From the NCBI GenBank assembly GCA_031422295.1, contig JANOQM010000053.1, positions 175,072 to 239,071 on the forward strand: DNA of 64,000 nt, read 5' to 3'. Under the pieces are notes generated by a model. The model was not told the origin of the DNA. It saw only the letters and a program-made list of their open reading frames with translations, and did not search any database. This stretch comes from JANOMH01 sp031422295 (GTDB lineage Bacteria > Pseudomonadota > Alphaproteobacteria > Rhodobacterales > Rhodobacteraceae). A program made the position numbers and the translations under genes. This document shows, in pieces, positions 26,834 to 36,116 of this stretch (position 1 is the stretch's first letter; each line of letters begins with the position of its first letter).

Positions 26834-28021
26834 ATGCTGCCCCCCAGTTCCATAGTCCCCAAGTCAATTGTGAGGCGTACTGACTGGCCGCAATCCACCT
26901 CGCGCCCGGTGGTCACGCCGTTGCAACCATCGGTGGTCTATGCGTCAGCCGATCCGGATGCGTTGGACGCGCAATACAGCGGTGGCACTGGCTATACCTA
27001 TGCCCGCGAGGGGCACCCGAATGCCGATGTGCTGGCCGCCAAGATCGACATGCTGGAAGGGGCCAGCCGGGGGATTATCACCGGATCGGGGATGAGCGCT
27101 ATTTCGGCGGTGTTTCTGGGCTGCCTGAAAAGCGGCGACCATGTGCTTGGCGCGGATCAATTATATGGCCGGACCTTGCGGTTGATGACGCAGGATTTGC
27201 CGCGGTTTGGAATTGAGACATCATTAGCGGACCCGACGGATGTGGCGGCGATGCGGGCGGCGGTCCGGCCCAATACCCGGATGATCCTGGTCGAAGTGAT
27301 TTCCAACCCGACGATCCGGGTGGCCGATATGGTGGGGATCGCTGCACTGGCGCAGGAAATCGGGGCACTGCTGGTGGTGGATAATACCTTCACCACGCCG
27401 CGCCTGTACCGGCCATTGGACCATGGTGCGGATATTGTCATTCATTCGGTGACCAAACTATTGGCTGGTCATTCGGATGCAACCCTCGGCTATGTCGCGG
27501 CGCGGGACATGGCGGTGCGGGATGCGGTCAATATGGCCAATGTCACATGGGGGCTGACGCCCAGCCCATGGGATTGCTGGATGGCTGAGCGTGGCCTGCA
27601 CAGTTTTGATCTGCGGTTTGACAAGGCCCAAAGCACGGCGGCACAGCTGGCCGATGCGCTGGCCACATGTCCGGGGGTCAAGCGGGTGATTTACCCGACC
27701 CGTCCCGACCATCCTGACCATAATCAGGCCATGGCGCTGTTGGGCGGGCAGGGCGGCAATATGCTCAGTTTCGAGCTAACGGGGGGGCGGGCCGCGGCCA
27801 ATATATTCACAAGGGCCGCCCCCGACATCGCTTTCGCGCCGACATTGGGCGATGTGGGCACCACTTTGTCGCATCCGGCGTCCTCGTCGCACCGGGGTCT
27901 GACACCGGACGGACGCGCCGCATTGGGCATCAGCGAGGGGTTTTTTCGCGTCTCGGTCGGAATCGAAGATGCAGATTTGTTGATCGCCGAGATGACAACA
28001 GCCGCGCGTGCCACGGTTTAA
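26834..28021 (+). CDS. Cys/Met metabolism PLP-dependent enzyme (cystathionine gamma-synthase-like)
   Basis: 395-residue member of the trans-sulfuration PLP family. Visible are YAREGHPNADVLAAKI, the phosphate-contacting GSGMSAIS, LYGRTLRL, the PLP aspartate in LLVVDNTFTTP, and the Schiff-base Lys208 in HSVTKLLAGHSD. It could act as cystathionine gamma-synthase, gamma/beta-lyase or O-acylhomoserine sulfhydrylase; the motifs do not decide this. A GGAG ribosome-binding site precedes the ATG. A possible partner, MetA, is about 33 kb away. It ends overlapping a convergent small gene by 4 bases. Confidence 0.87.
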   Translation: MLPPSSIVPKSIVRRTDWPQSTSRPVVTPLQPSVVYASADPDALDAQYSGGTGYTYAREGHPNADVLAAKIDMLEGASRGIITGSGMSAISAVFLGCLKSGDHVLGADQLYGRTLRLMTQDLPRFGIETSLADPTDVAAMRAAVRPNTRMILVEVISNPTIRVADMVGIAALAQEIGALLVVDNTFTTPRLYRPLDHGADIVIHSVTKLLAGHSDATLGYVAARDMAVRDAVNMANVTWGLTPSPWDCWMAERGLHSFDLRFDKAQSTAAQLADALATCPGVKRVIYPTRPDHPDHNQAMALLGGQGGNMLSFELTGGRAAANIFTRAAPDIAFAPTLGDVGTTLSHPASSSHRGLTPDGRAALGISEGFFRVSVGIEDADLLIAEMTTAARATV

Positions 28022-28401
28022 CGCGGCTTGAAGGCAGAATTGTCCAGATCAAACAGATCGAAATCAAGGCCCGGTGCGGCCAATCGCACCTCGCGCAATA
28101 CTGCCGCCGGGTTGGGCAACCCGGTGGTCAATGCCCGATATCTGCCTGTATAGGCGTAGTCAGACAGCAGGCGTGCAAGGTCGACCGCGTCATATTCATC
28201 CCCCACGAGGGCAGACAAGACCAGATCAGGGGCATGAAAACGCAAAAAATCCAGACTGACATCAGAATAGCTGCTGAACAAGAAACCGGCCAGGCGCGGC
28301 ACCTCTTTGCCTTCCTGACGCCACCGGGTCAGATTGCCGACGACAAGAATTATCAGCGCTTGCGCCTGCTCTCGATGAACGGGATCAAAATGTTCCCCCA
28401 A
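28018..28401 (-). CDS. Conserved-looking 127-residue protein, possible degenerate receiver fold
   Basis: I cannot assign a family. The protein has no signal peptide or membrane segment. Alternating hydrophobic strands (ALIILVV, AGFLFSSY, DLVLSAL) and an acidic C-terminus (DFDLFDLDN) give the appearance of a small alpha/beta fold, somewhat like a receiver or STAS domain without the phosphorylation pocket; this is a guess. It is divergent from phoR (173 bases) and convergent with the PLP-enzyme gene, overlapping it by 4 bases. Confidence 0.6.
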   Translation of the reverse strand: MGEHFDPVHREQAQALIILVVGNLTRWRQEGKEVPRLAGFLFSSYSDVSLDFLRFHAPDLVLSALVGDEYDAVDLARLLSDYAYTGRYRALTTGLPNPAAVLREVRLAAPGLDFDLFDLDNSAFKPR

Positions 28402-28463
28402 GTGCGATCCTTTCGGCCTCTACTAGTAAATTAGTTTGTTGACCGCGAATAACAAGCTGGAAC

Positions 28464-28480
28464 GTAACAACCACCGTTAC
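28464..28480. promoter_or_regulatory. Inverted repeat GTAAC-N7-GTTAC upstream of phoR
   Basis: The arms GTAAC (28464-28468) and GTTAC (28476-28480) sit about 95 bases before the phoR start, between divergent genes. On the minus strand the stretch reads TTGTAAC...TTGTTAC, resembling loosely spaced Pho half-sites. It may be an autoregulatory site; support is weak. Confidence 0.25.
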
Positions 28481-28574
28481 AATTATAGGTTGAAATGCAG
28501 AAAAGTGAAATGCCGACATCACCATTGCCGGCGGTCCACTTATCAAGGCTGCAATTTTGCCATATCGTAACCAT

Positions 28575-29615
28575 ATGATACCCCAGTCACTTGTTGCCGC
28601 GATGGCGGCTTTGCCCATACCAGTCATGCTGATAGGTCCGACCGAACGGATTGAAATCGTCAATCAGCCCGCCAAGCGGCTGTTTGGCACCGACGGAACC
28701 GGGCGGCATTATATCACGGCGCTGCGCCAGCCGTCGGTGCTGGATGCAGTCGAACAGACCCTGCGTGACGGGGTGTCGCGCCAAAGCCGGTATCTCGCCA
28801 CTGAAAACGCCCGTGACACCACGTGGAAAGTCAGCGTTGCAGCCGTTCCTTTGGAAAATGCGACCTATGCTTTGCTCAGTTTCGAAGATGTCTCGGCGGT
28901 CGAAGAAGCTGGGCAGATGCGCCGCGATTTTGTGGCCAATGTCAGCCACGAATTGCGCACTCCGCTGACCGCATTGTTGGGGTTTGTTGAAACTCTGAAA
29001 GGTGCCGCCCGCGATGATCCCGAGGCGCGGGCCAGGTTTCTGGACATTATGGACCGCGAGGCGGGACGTATGGCAAGGCTGGTCGCGGATTTGCTTTCGC
29101 TGAGCCGGGTAGAGGAAGAAGAGCGGCATCGCCCGATGAACGACGTCGAACTTTGCGCTCTGATCGCAGGTGTTGCAGCAACTTTTGAACCCGTAGCGGC
29201 CCGGAGCGGCGCGACGTTGAACCTGACCCTGCCTGCAAGCCCGCTTGTGGTGCCGGGCGATCCGGGGCAGTTGCGGCAGGTCGTGACCAATCTGATTGAA
29301 AACGCGATTAAATACGGCCGGACAGGATCGTCCGTCGACATCAGCGTGACTCAGGTCGCTGATGATCCAACTTTGCGCAGCGATGCGGTCCGAATAACCG
29401 TGACCGATCATGGCGAAGGCATTGCCCCGCATCATCTGCCGCGATTGACCGAACGGTTTTACCGTGTTGACGCGCACAGATCGCGCGAAGTGGGCGGAAC
29501 TGGTCTGGGGTTGGCGATTGTCAAACATATTGTCAGCAGACACCGGGGCAGGTTGCGGATCGAAAGCAAACTGGGGCAGGGCAGCACTTTTACCGTCGTC
29601 CTGCCGATCCATTAG
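28575..29615 (+). CDS. phoR: Phosphate regulon sensor kinase PhoR
   Basis: 346 residues. Unlike E. coli PhoR there is no strong N-terminal transmembrane pair; only a short hydrophobic stretch (LVAAMAALPIPVMLIG, about 5-20) precedes a PAS domain (about 10-105). HisKA motif FVANVSHELRTPLTALLGF with His125, N box NLIENAIKYG, G boxes DHGEGI and GGTGLGLAIVKH. It heads the phoR-pstSCAB-phoU-phoB gene set and should phosphorylate PhoB under phosphate limitation via the Pst-PhoU complex. ATG 28575 was preferred to a TTG six codons earlier; no good ribosome-binding site is seen for either. Confidence 0.92.
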   Translation: MIPQSLVAAMAALPIPVMLIGPTERIEIVNQPAKRLFGTDGTGRHYITALRQPSVLDAVEQTLRDGVSRQSRYLATENARDTTWKVSVAAVPLENATYALLSFEDVSAVEEAGQMRRDFVANVSHELRTPLTALLGFVETLKGAARDDPEARARFLDIMDREAGRMARLVADLLSLSRVEEEERHRPMNDVELCALIAGVAATFEPVAARSGATLNLTLPASPLVVPGDPGQLRQVVTNLIENAIKYGRTGSSVDISVTQVADDPTLRSDAVRITVTDHGEGIAPHHLPRLTERFYRVDAHRSREVGGTGLGLAIVKHIVSRHRGRLRIESKLGQGSTFTVVLPIH

Positions 29616-29668
29616 ATGCTTTGAAAGACAAATAATGGACAAATAATGGCAAAAATAAGGCCTCAAAA

Positions 29669-29714
29669 TTGTAACGATTTGTTCATTGTCACAATACTTT
29701 TACAAAAACGTCAC
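29669..29714 (+). promoter_or_regulatory. Pho box (three 7-base half-sites in tandem) upstream of pstS
   Basis: TTGTCAC-AATA-CTTTTAC-AAAA-ACGTCAC (29686-29714) gives three 7-base direct repeats with 4-base spacers, an 11-base period that matches PhoB dimer binding. A further TTGTAAC half-site lies at 29669-29675. The cluster is 86 bases upstream of the pstS ATG, as expected for PhoB activation of the pst genes. Confidence 0.7.
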
Positions 29715-29799
29715 AAAAGGTTGGGCCACGGGCCCTAGCAAGCAGTTAGCGGAACCCCGGCTCGCGGGGCGCCCGATATGTGACGAACAGGAGCATTCC

Positions 29800-30831
29800 A
29801 TGTCATTTCTGAAATTGACCGCCTCAACACTGGCGATCGCTGCCGTTTCGGCAACTGCTGCCGCCGCGCGTGACAATCTGCAAATCGCAGGCTCGTCCAC
29901 CGTGCTGCCCTATGCCTCAATCGTGGCAGAAGCCTTTGGTGAAAATTTTGACTTTCCGACCCCTGTTGTTGAAGGCGGCGGATCGTCCGCTGGTCTGGCC
30001 CGTTTCTGTGAAGGCGTCGGCGAAAACCAGATCGATATTGCCAATTCCTCGCGTCCGATGAAAGACGGCGAGATTGAAGCCTGCGCTGCCGCCGGTGTGA
30101 CCGACATTATCGAAGTGCGCATCGGGTACGATGGTATTGTGTTTGCATCTGACATCGCCGGTGCGCCCTTTGCCTTTACCGCTGCTGACTGGTTCAACGC
30201 GCTTGCCGCCAATGTTGTCGTTGATGGCGCGGTCGTGCCGAACCCTTACACCACTTGGGATCAAGTAAACCCGGCGTTACCGGCCCAGCCGATCTTGGCC
30301 TTCATTCCGGGCACCAAGCACGGCACCCGTGAAGTGTTCGAAGTGCAGGTTTTGGAAGCTGGCTGCGAAAACTCCGGCGCGTTGGAAGTGATGACCGCCG
30401 CCATGGGCGAAGATGCCGCTGGCGAGGCTTGCATTGCGGTCCGTACCGATGGCATCTCGACCGACATCGATGGTGATTATACCGAAACACTGGCCCGTAT
30501 CGCGGCCAACCCGCAAGGCGTGGGTGTGTTTGGTCTGGCCTTCTACGAAAACAACACTGACAAGCTACAAGTCGGCACAATGGAAGGCATCGTGCCGACT
30601 GTTGAATCGATCTCGTCCGCTGAATACCCGGTGTCGCGTCCGCTGTTTTTCTACGTCAAAGCCGCGCATATCGGCGTGATCCCCGGCCTGCAGGAATTTG
30701 CGGATTTCTTTGTGTCCAACGACATTGCTGGTCCGGCTGGCCCCTTGGCCCAATACGGTCTGGTGTCCGATCCGGCCCTTGCTGACACGCAGGCTGCTGT
30801 CGCCGCCGGCACCTTGATGAACGCGATGTAA
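29800..30831 (+). CDS. pstS: Phosphate ABC transporter substrate-binding protein PstS
   Basis: 343-residue periplasmic phosphate-binding protein. Signal peptide MSFLKLTASTLAIAAVSATAAAA precedes RDNLQIAGSSTVLPYA, the phosphate-binding loop, and DIANSSRPMKDGE. It belongs to the longer PstS type that lacks the E. coli pattern but is common in alphaproteobacteria. The ATG at 29800 follows CAGGAG; the open frame upstream covers the Pho box and is not coding. First gene of the pst part of the operon. Confidence 0.93.
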   Translation: MSFLKLTASTLAIAAVSATAAAARDNLQIAGSSTVLPYASIVAEAFGENFDFPTPVVEGGGSSAGLARFCEGVGENQIDIANSSRPMKDGEIEACAAAGVTDIIEVRIGYDGIVFASDIAGAPFAFTAADWFNALAANVVVDGAVVPNPYTTWDQVNPALPAQPILAFIPGTKHGTREVFEVQVLEAGCENSGALEVMTAAMGEDAAGEACIAVRTDGISTDIDGDYTETLARIAANPQGVGVFGLAFYENNTDKLQVGTMEGIVPTVESISSAEYPVSRPLFFYVKAAHIGVIPGLQEFADFFVSNDIAGPAGPLAQYGLVSDPALADTQAAVAAGTLMNAM

Positions 30832-30909
30832 TATCGCTGCTGGCTCGGGGGTGGCAGATCCTGCCGCCCCCGGTTTCGTTCATTTTTGACTTTGCGACCA
30901 GGAATAAAC

Positions 30910-32382
30910 ATGCCCGTCTTTTGGTTGATCCTTCTTGTTGCGGCGATTTCTGGTGCAGGCTTTTTCATTGGGCGCGCCCGGGCCATGACTTCGGCCGCTG
31001 GCAGCATCCGCAACCTGCATTCATTGCCGTCTTATTACGGTTGGCACGTGGCGATGCTGGCTTTCGTTCCGGCAATGCTGGCGATGATCGTCTGGCTGGT
31101 TGTCCAACCATTAGTAATCAACGCCGCAGTGGCCCCCATCGCTGCAGGCAATGCCACCCCGTCAGCCGGTGAACTTGACTTGCTGATGAGCGATGTGCGC
31201 CGTGTGGCGTCTGGTCTGGACACCGCCGTCGCCGAAGGGGCGATGACTGCCGAAGATGCGGGCCGGTTGCGTACGGAATTGACCGATGTGCGCCAGCGTC
31301 TGGGTGATGTCGGCGTGGCCATCGGGTCGGACATTACCCCAGCCACATTGCAAGCCGCGCAGGCGTATCGCGTATTGTCCGCGCGCGGATCATGGATGTT
31401 GACCGCACTTGTCGCAGTCCTCGCCATCGCCGGGGCGGCTTATGCAATCGCTCGCACGACCCGTGATTTCCGGGCGCGCAATGTGGTCGAGATTGGCATA
31501 CGCAGCTTATTGATCGGCTCGGCCCTTGTCGCCATTCTGACAACTGTCGGCATTGTCATGGCGCTGATCTTCAACACCGTTACCTTCTTTAATCTGTATT
31601 CAGCCGCCGGGTTCTATTTCGGCACCGTCTGGTCGCCCAGCTTTGGCGGCGGGTCATCGCTTGGCATTCTGCCGCTGATCTGGGGCACGCTGTATATCTC
31701 GGTCATCGCCCTGGCGGTTGCTGTGCCGGTCGGCATCTTTTCGGCAATCTATCTGGCGGAATATGCCAGCCCAACGGTGCGGTCCTTTGCCAAACCCATG
31801 CTCGAAGTTTTGGCTGGAATTCCCACCATCGTTTACGGCCTGTTTGCGCTGCTGACCATCGGGCCGTCGCTGGTTGCGGTGTTCGGCGAGGGTGGCTTTC
31901 TGGGTGTGAACTGGATGCAGGGCGGGACGGCGGTGATAACCGCCGGTCTGGTCATGGGGATCATGTTGATCCCTTATGTATCCTCATTATCGGATGATAT
32001 TATCAATGCTGTGCCGCAATCGATGCGGGACGGGTCGCTGGGCCTTGGGGCCACGAAATCCGAAACCATTCGCATGGTCGTGATCCCGGCGGCTTTGCCC
32101 GGGATTGTCGGCGCGGTTCTGCTGGCCGCGTCGCGGGCGATTGGCGAGACGATGATTGTGGTCATGGGGGCAGGGGCCGCCGCACGGCTTTCACTGAACC
32201 CGTTTGACGCAATGACCACGATCACCGCCAAAATTGTCAGCCAGCTGACCGGCGACGCTGACTTTTCGTCGCCCGAGGCGCTGGTCGCTTTTGCGCTGGC
32301 GATGACGTTGTTTGTCATCACCCTTTTGCTGAACATCCTCGCCCTGACCATTGTGCGTAAATACCGGGAGCAATACGATTGA
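30910..32382 (+). CDS. pstC: Phosphate ABC transporter permease PstC
   Basis: 490-residue permease, much longer than E. coli PstC (319). The C-terminal about 290 residues are the usual BPD_transp_1 domain (SVIALAVAVPVGIFSAIYLAEY, GLGATKSETIRMVVIPAALPGI). The N-terminal about 190 residues add two or three membrane segments and an extracytoplasmic, Ala/Asp-rich helical region (about 75-165). ATG 30910 has CAGGAA upstream; a TTG eight codons earlier is unlikely. Its stop overlaps the pstA start. Confidence 0.92.
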   Translation: MPVFWLILLVAAISGAGFFIGRARAMTSAAGSIRNLHSLPSYYGWHVAMLAFVPAMLAMIVWLVVQPLVINAAVAPIAAGNATPSAGELDLLMSDVRRVASGLDTAVAEGAMTAEDAGRLRTELTDVRQRLGDVGVAIGSDITPATLQAAQAYRVLSARGSWMLTALVAVLAIAGAAYAIARTTRDFRARNVVEIGIRSLLIGSALVAILTTVGIVMALIFNTVTFFNLYSAAGFYFGTVWSPSFGGGSSLGILPLIWGTLYISVIALAVAVPVGIFSAIYLAEYASPTVRSFAKPMLEVLAGIPTIVYGLFALLTIGPSLVAVFGEGGFLGVNWMQGGTAVITAGLVMGIMLIPYVSSLSDDIINAVPQSMRDGSLGLGATKSETIRMVVIPAALPGIVGAVLLAASRAIGETMIVVMGAGAAARLSLNPFDAMTTITAKIVSQLTGDADFSSPEALVAFALAMTLFVITLLLNILALTIVRKYREQYD

Positions 32383-33728
32383 CCGACGCTGCTGCAACCA
32401 ATTCCGGACACGCTCCGGGTGCTTCGCTGATCACGCTGGATGACCGGACCCGGCGGCGCAACGCTGCTGAAAAGCGGTTTCAGGCGTATGGCATCGCCGC
32501 ACTCGCGGTCGGTTTGGTGTTTCTGGCGGCCCTGCTGTATTCGATCATCAGCAATGGCACGGGTGCCTTCAGCCAGACTTTTGTGACGCTGGACGTGACG
32601 CTGTCCGCCGATGTGCTGGACCCCACAGGCAATCGCAATCCGGATGATATCGCAGCGGTCACGACCTTTGGCTATGCCCCGCTGATCGAGGCGGCGCTGG
32701 TCCAGAAAATGACCGATGCAGGTGTGACCTCGGAAATTGCCGCCGATGAGCTGGAACAGATCCTGTCATCCGGGGCTGCCGCCCAGTTGCGCAGCTTTGT
32801 CGCCGCGAACCCCGACCAGATTGGCGAGACGGTCAATTTCAGCTTTCTGGCCTCGTCCCGCGTCGATGGTTACCTCAAGGGCCGGGTGACCCGCGAAAGT
32901 CTGGCCAATGACAGCAATCTGTCACCCGCGCATCTGGACATCGTTGATCAGTTGCAGGCCGGGGGCACGGTCGCCAAATCGTTCAACATGGCGTTTATCA
33001 CCGGGGCTGACGCATCCGAATCGCGCCCCGAACAGGCCGGGATTGGCGTGTCGATGATTGGTTCGTTTTTCATGATGTTGGTGGTTTTGTGTCTTGCCTT
33101 GCCAATCGGCGTGGCCGCCTCGATTTATCTTGAGGAATTCGCGCCTACCAACCGCTGGACTGATCTGATCGAGGTGAATATCTCGAACCTTGCGGCCGTT
33201 CCGTCGATTGTATTTGGTATTCTCGGGCTTGCCGTGTTCATCCAGTTTGCGCATCTGCCGCAATCAGCCCCGTTGGTCGGCGGGCTGGTGCTGACGCTGA
33301 TGACATTGCCGACGATCATCATTTCGACCCGCGCCAGCCTGAAATCGGTGCCACCGTCAATCCGGGATGCCGCATTGGGGGTAGGGGCATCGAAAATGCA
33401 GGCGGTGTTCCATCATGTTCTGCCGCTGGCGATGCCCGGCATCCTGACCGGAACGATCATCGGTCTGGCACATGCCTTGGGCGAAACAGCACCTTTGTTG
33501 CTGATCGGGATGGTCGGATTTGTGGCATCGAACCCGCCCGATGGGTTTATTGACGGCTTTGTGTCGCCAAATTCCGCGATGCCCGCCCAGATTTACGAAT
33601 GGGCGAAACGCGCTGATCCTGCGTTTTACGAACGGGCCTGGGGCGGGATCATCGTGCTTTTGGTATTTCTGATGGCGATGAACATCGTGGCCATCATTTT
33701 GCGCCGCCGCTTTGAACGCCGCTGGTAA
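32379..33728 (+). CDS. pstA: Phosphate ABC transporter permease PstA
   Basis: 449-residue permease; the C-terminal about 240 residues are the transport domain (VAASIYLEEFAPTNRW, LGVGASKMQAVFHHVLPLAMPG). The N-terminus carries a membrane segment (about 38-60) and an extra extracytoplasmic domain of about 140 residues, paralleling the extension in PstC. Start is TTG at 32379 with CGGGAG upstream; it overlaps the pstC TGA (TTGA). Together with PstC it forms the phosphate channel energised by PstB. Confidence 0.92.
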   Translation: MTDAAATNSGHAPGASLITLDDRTRRRNAAEKRFQAYGIAALAVGLVFLAALLYSIISNGTGAFSQTFVTLDVTLSADVLDPTGNRNPDDIAAVTTFGYAPLIEAALVQKMTDAGVTSEIAADELEQILSSGAAAQLRSFVAANPDQIGETVNFSFLASSRVDGYLKGRVTRESLANDSNLSPAHLDIVDQLQAGGTVAKSFNMAFITGADASESRPEQAGIGVSMIGSFFMMLVVLCLALPIGVAASIYLEEFAPTNRWTDLIEVNISNLAAVPSIVFGILGLAVFIQFAHLPQSAPLVGGLVLTLMTLPTIIISTRASLKSVPPSIRDAALGVGASKMQAVFHHVLPLAMPGILTGTIIGLAHALGETAPLLLIGMVGFVASNPPDGFIDGFVSPNSAMPAQIYEWAKRADPAFYERAWGGIIVLLVFLMAMNIVAIILRRRFERRW

Positions 33729-33739
33729 GGGGTTAGACC

Positions 33740-34537
33740 ATGAACGATATGCGATTGATTGAAAGAGCCGTGGCCATGAACGAGACGAAAATATCTGCCC
33801 GGAACGTGCAGGTCTATTATGGGGCGACCCATGCGATCAAAGACGTGAATGTCGAGATTGCAGACAAGACGGTGACGGCGTTCATCGGCCCGTCAGGCTG
33901 TGGCAAATCCACGTTTCTGCGCTGTCTGAACCGGATGAATGATACGATTTCGGTCTGCCGGGTCGAAGGTGACATCCGAATCGACGGGCAGGATATCTAT
34001 GACAAACGGGTTGATCCGGTACAGTTGCGCGCCAAGGTGGGCATGGTGTTCCAGAAACCCAACCCTTTCCCCAAATCGATTTATGACAATGTAGCCTATG
34101 GTCCGCGTATCCACGGTCTGGCGCAGACCAAGGCCGATCTGGATGAAATCGTCGAAAAATCTTTGCGCCGTGCTGCGTTGTGGACCGAGGCCAAGGACCG
34201 GCTGCAATCACCCGGCACCGGCCTGTCCGGTGGGCAACAGCAACGCCTGTGTATCGCCCGCGCCGTGGCAACCGAGCCCGAGGTGCTGTTGATGGACGAA
34301 CCCTGTTCGGCGCTGGACCCCATTGCAACCGCGCAGGTCGAAGAATTGATCGACGAACTCCGCGCGTCGTTCTCGGTCGTCATCGTGACCCATTCGATGC
34401 AGCAGGCCGCCCGCGTCAGCCAGAAAACCGCGTTCTTTCACCTGGGCAACCTCGTCGAATACGGTGAAACCGGCAAGATTTTCACCAACCCCGAAGATCC
34501 CCGGACCGAAAGCTATATCTCGGGTCGGATCGGGTGA
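33740..34537 (+). CDS. pstB: Phosphate ABC transporter ATP-binding protein PstB
   Basis: 265-residue ABC ATPase with the PstB pattern: Walker A GPSGCGKST, LRCLNRMNDTI, Q-loop FQKPNPFPKSI, signature LSGGQQQRLCIARA, Walker B LLMDEPCSALDP and switch THSMQQA. The ATG at 33740 follows AAGGGG. Stop overlaps the upstream end of the phoU ribosome-binding region. It both powers phosphate import and signals, with PhoU, to PhoR. Confidence 0.96.
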   Translation: MNDMRLIERAVAMNETKISARNVQVYYGATHAIKDVNVEIADKTVTAFIGPSGCGKSTFLRCLNRMNDTISVCRVEGDIRIDGQDIYDKRVDPVQLRAKVGMVFQKPNPFPKSIYDNVAYGPRIHGLAQTKADLDEIVEKSLRRAALWTEAKDRLQSPGTGLSGGQQQRLCIARAVATEPEVLLMDEPCSALDPIATAQVEELIDELRASFSVVIVTHSMQQAARVSQKTAFFHLGNLVEYGETGKIFTNPEDPRTESYISGRIG

Positions 34538-34548
34538 AGGAGATGACC

Positions 34549-35259
34549 ATGAACGAACAACATATCGCATCCGCCTATGACCGTGATCTTGAAGCCATTC
34601 AGGCGATGATCATCAAAATGGGTGGCCTGGTCGAAGAGGCCATTCTGGACGGGTCAAAATCGCTGGAAACCCGCGATACCGAGCTGGCCGAAAAGGTCCG
34701 GGCAGGGGACCAGGCGGTCGATGATCTGGAAGAGCGGATTAACGACGAATCCGCCCGGACTATTGCCCTGCGTGCGCCGGTATCCAAGGATTTGCGCATC
34801 ATCCTGTCGGTCCTGCGGCTTGCCGCTAGCCTTGAACGGGTCGGCGATTATGCCAAGAATATTGCCAAACGCACCAGCGTTCTGGCCGAATTGCGCACCA
34901 TTCCCGGCACGGACGCCACATTGCGCCGGATGGCCCGGGCGGTCCAAATCATGCTCAAAGATACGCTGGACGCCTTCATTGCCCGCGATGCTGACCGGGC
35001 GGCTGCAGTGATCCTGCGCGACGAAGATGTGGATCAGATGTATAATACATTGTTTCGGGAATTGCTGACCCATATGATGGAAGACCCACGCAATATCACC
35101 GCTTGTATGCACCTGCATTTCATCGCCAAAAACGTCGAACGGATGGGCGATCTGGTGACCAATATGGCCGAACAGGTGGTGTATCTGACAACCGGGACAA
35201 AGCCTGCAGATAACCGGCCCAAGGGCGATCGTACATCTTATGTCACATCGGCCGAGTAG
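34549..35259 (+). CDS. phoU: Phosphate signalling protein PhoU
   Basis: 236-residue all-helical protein made of two three-helix PhoU repeats, each with the metal-binding E/DxxxD pattern (LKAxxRVGDYAKNI-like: LERVGDYAKNIAKR and VERMGDLVTNMAEQ). It links Pst transport state to PhoR and represses the regulon in high phosphate. ATG 34549 has AAGGAG at a 6-base spacing; a GTG at 34534 would overlap pstB and is less likely. phoB follows after 2 bases. Confidence 0.95.
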   Translation: MNEQHIASAYDRDLEAIQAMIIKMGGLVEEAILDGSKSLETRDTELAEKVRAGDQAVDDLEERINDESARTIALRAPVSKDLRIILSVLRLAASLERVGDYAKNIAKRTSVLAELRTIPGTDATLRRMARAVQIMLKDTLDAFIARDADRAAAVILRDEDVDQMYNTLFRELLTHMMEDPRNITACMHLHFIAKNVERMGDLVTNMAEQVVYLTTGTKPADNRPKGDRTSYVTSAE

Positions 35260-35261
35260 CG

Positions 35262-35954
35262 ATGATGCGCATCAGTCAACCCCTTGTTCTAATAGTCGAA
35301 GATGAGCCATCACAGCGCGAGGTCCTAAGCTATAATCTGCAGGCCGAAGGCTACCGCATTGCCTTGGCCGAAAATGGCGAAGAGGCGCTGCTGCTGGTTG
35401 ACGAAGAACTGCCCGATGTCATCGTGCTGGACTGGATGCTGCCGTCGGTATCCGGCATCGAGGTGTGCCGCCAGCTGAAAACCCGCGCCGACACCCGCGC
35501 CATCCCGATCATCATGATCTCGGCCCGGTCAGAAGAGGTTGACCGGGTGCGCGGGCTGGAAACCGGGGCTGATGATTACATGGTCAAACCCTATTCGGTC
35601 AGCGAATTGCTGGCGCGGGTCCGCACCCAGTTACGCCGGGTCCGGCCTGCGACCATGGGGCAGGTGCTGGCCTATGAGGATATCACGCTGGACAGCGAAA
35701 CCCACCGGGTCAGCCGCGGCCAGTCGCAGTTGAAACTCGGTCCAACTGAATTTCGGCTGCTGTCCACATTCATGGAAAAACCCGGTCGGGTCTGGAGCCG
35801 CGAACAACTGCTGGACCGGGTCTGGGGCCGCGATATCTATGTCGATACCCGCACTGTGGATGTCCATGTCGGGCGGCTGCGCAAGGTTCTGACGCAGAAC
35901 GGTGGTGATGACCCTTTGCGCACAGTACGCGGATCAGGCTACGCGCTGGGGTAA
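35262..35954 (+). CDS. phoB: Phosphate regulon response regulator PhoB
   Basis: 230-residue OmpR-class regulator. Receiver domain with phospho-acceptor Asp57 (VIVLDWMLP) and Lys109 (DDYMVKPYS); C-terminal winged helix with the recognition region RTVDVHVGRLRKVL and the terminal RTVRGSGYALG. It should bind the tandem half-sites upstream of pstS. Last gene of the cluster; no clear terminator is seen in the 162 bases before aroQ. Confidence 0.96.
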   Translation: MMRISQPLVLIVEDEPSQREVLSYNLQAEGYRIALAENGEEALLLVDEELPDVIVLDWMLPSVSGIEVCRQLKTRADTRAIPIIMISARSEEVDRVRGLETGADDYMVKPYSVSELLARVRTQLRRVRPATMGQVLAYEDITLDSETHRVSRGQSQLKLGPTEFRLLSTFMEKPGRVWSREQLLDRVWGRDIYVDTRTVDVHVGRLRKVLTQNGGDDPLRTVRGSGYALG

Positions 35955-36116
35955 GCCTCTGCTGGAATCGCACCCGTAGCCCATGCCGTAAATCGCATAA
36001 TAAGTATTATGTAACTTTTAGCCGGAACCAAAAAGGAACAGGACGGAACCATCCTACGTTCAGCCTGTGAAAATCAGTTTGTTCAATGCATCAGGGATGA
36101 TAAACGATTTTTCATC

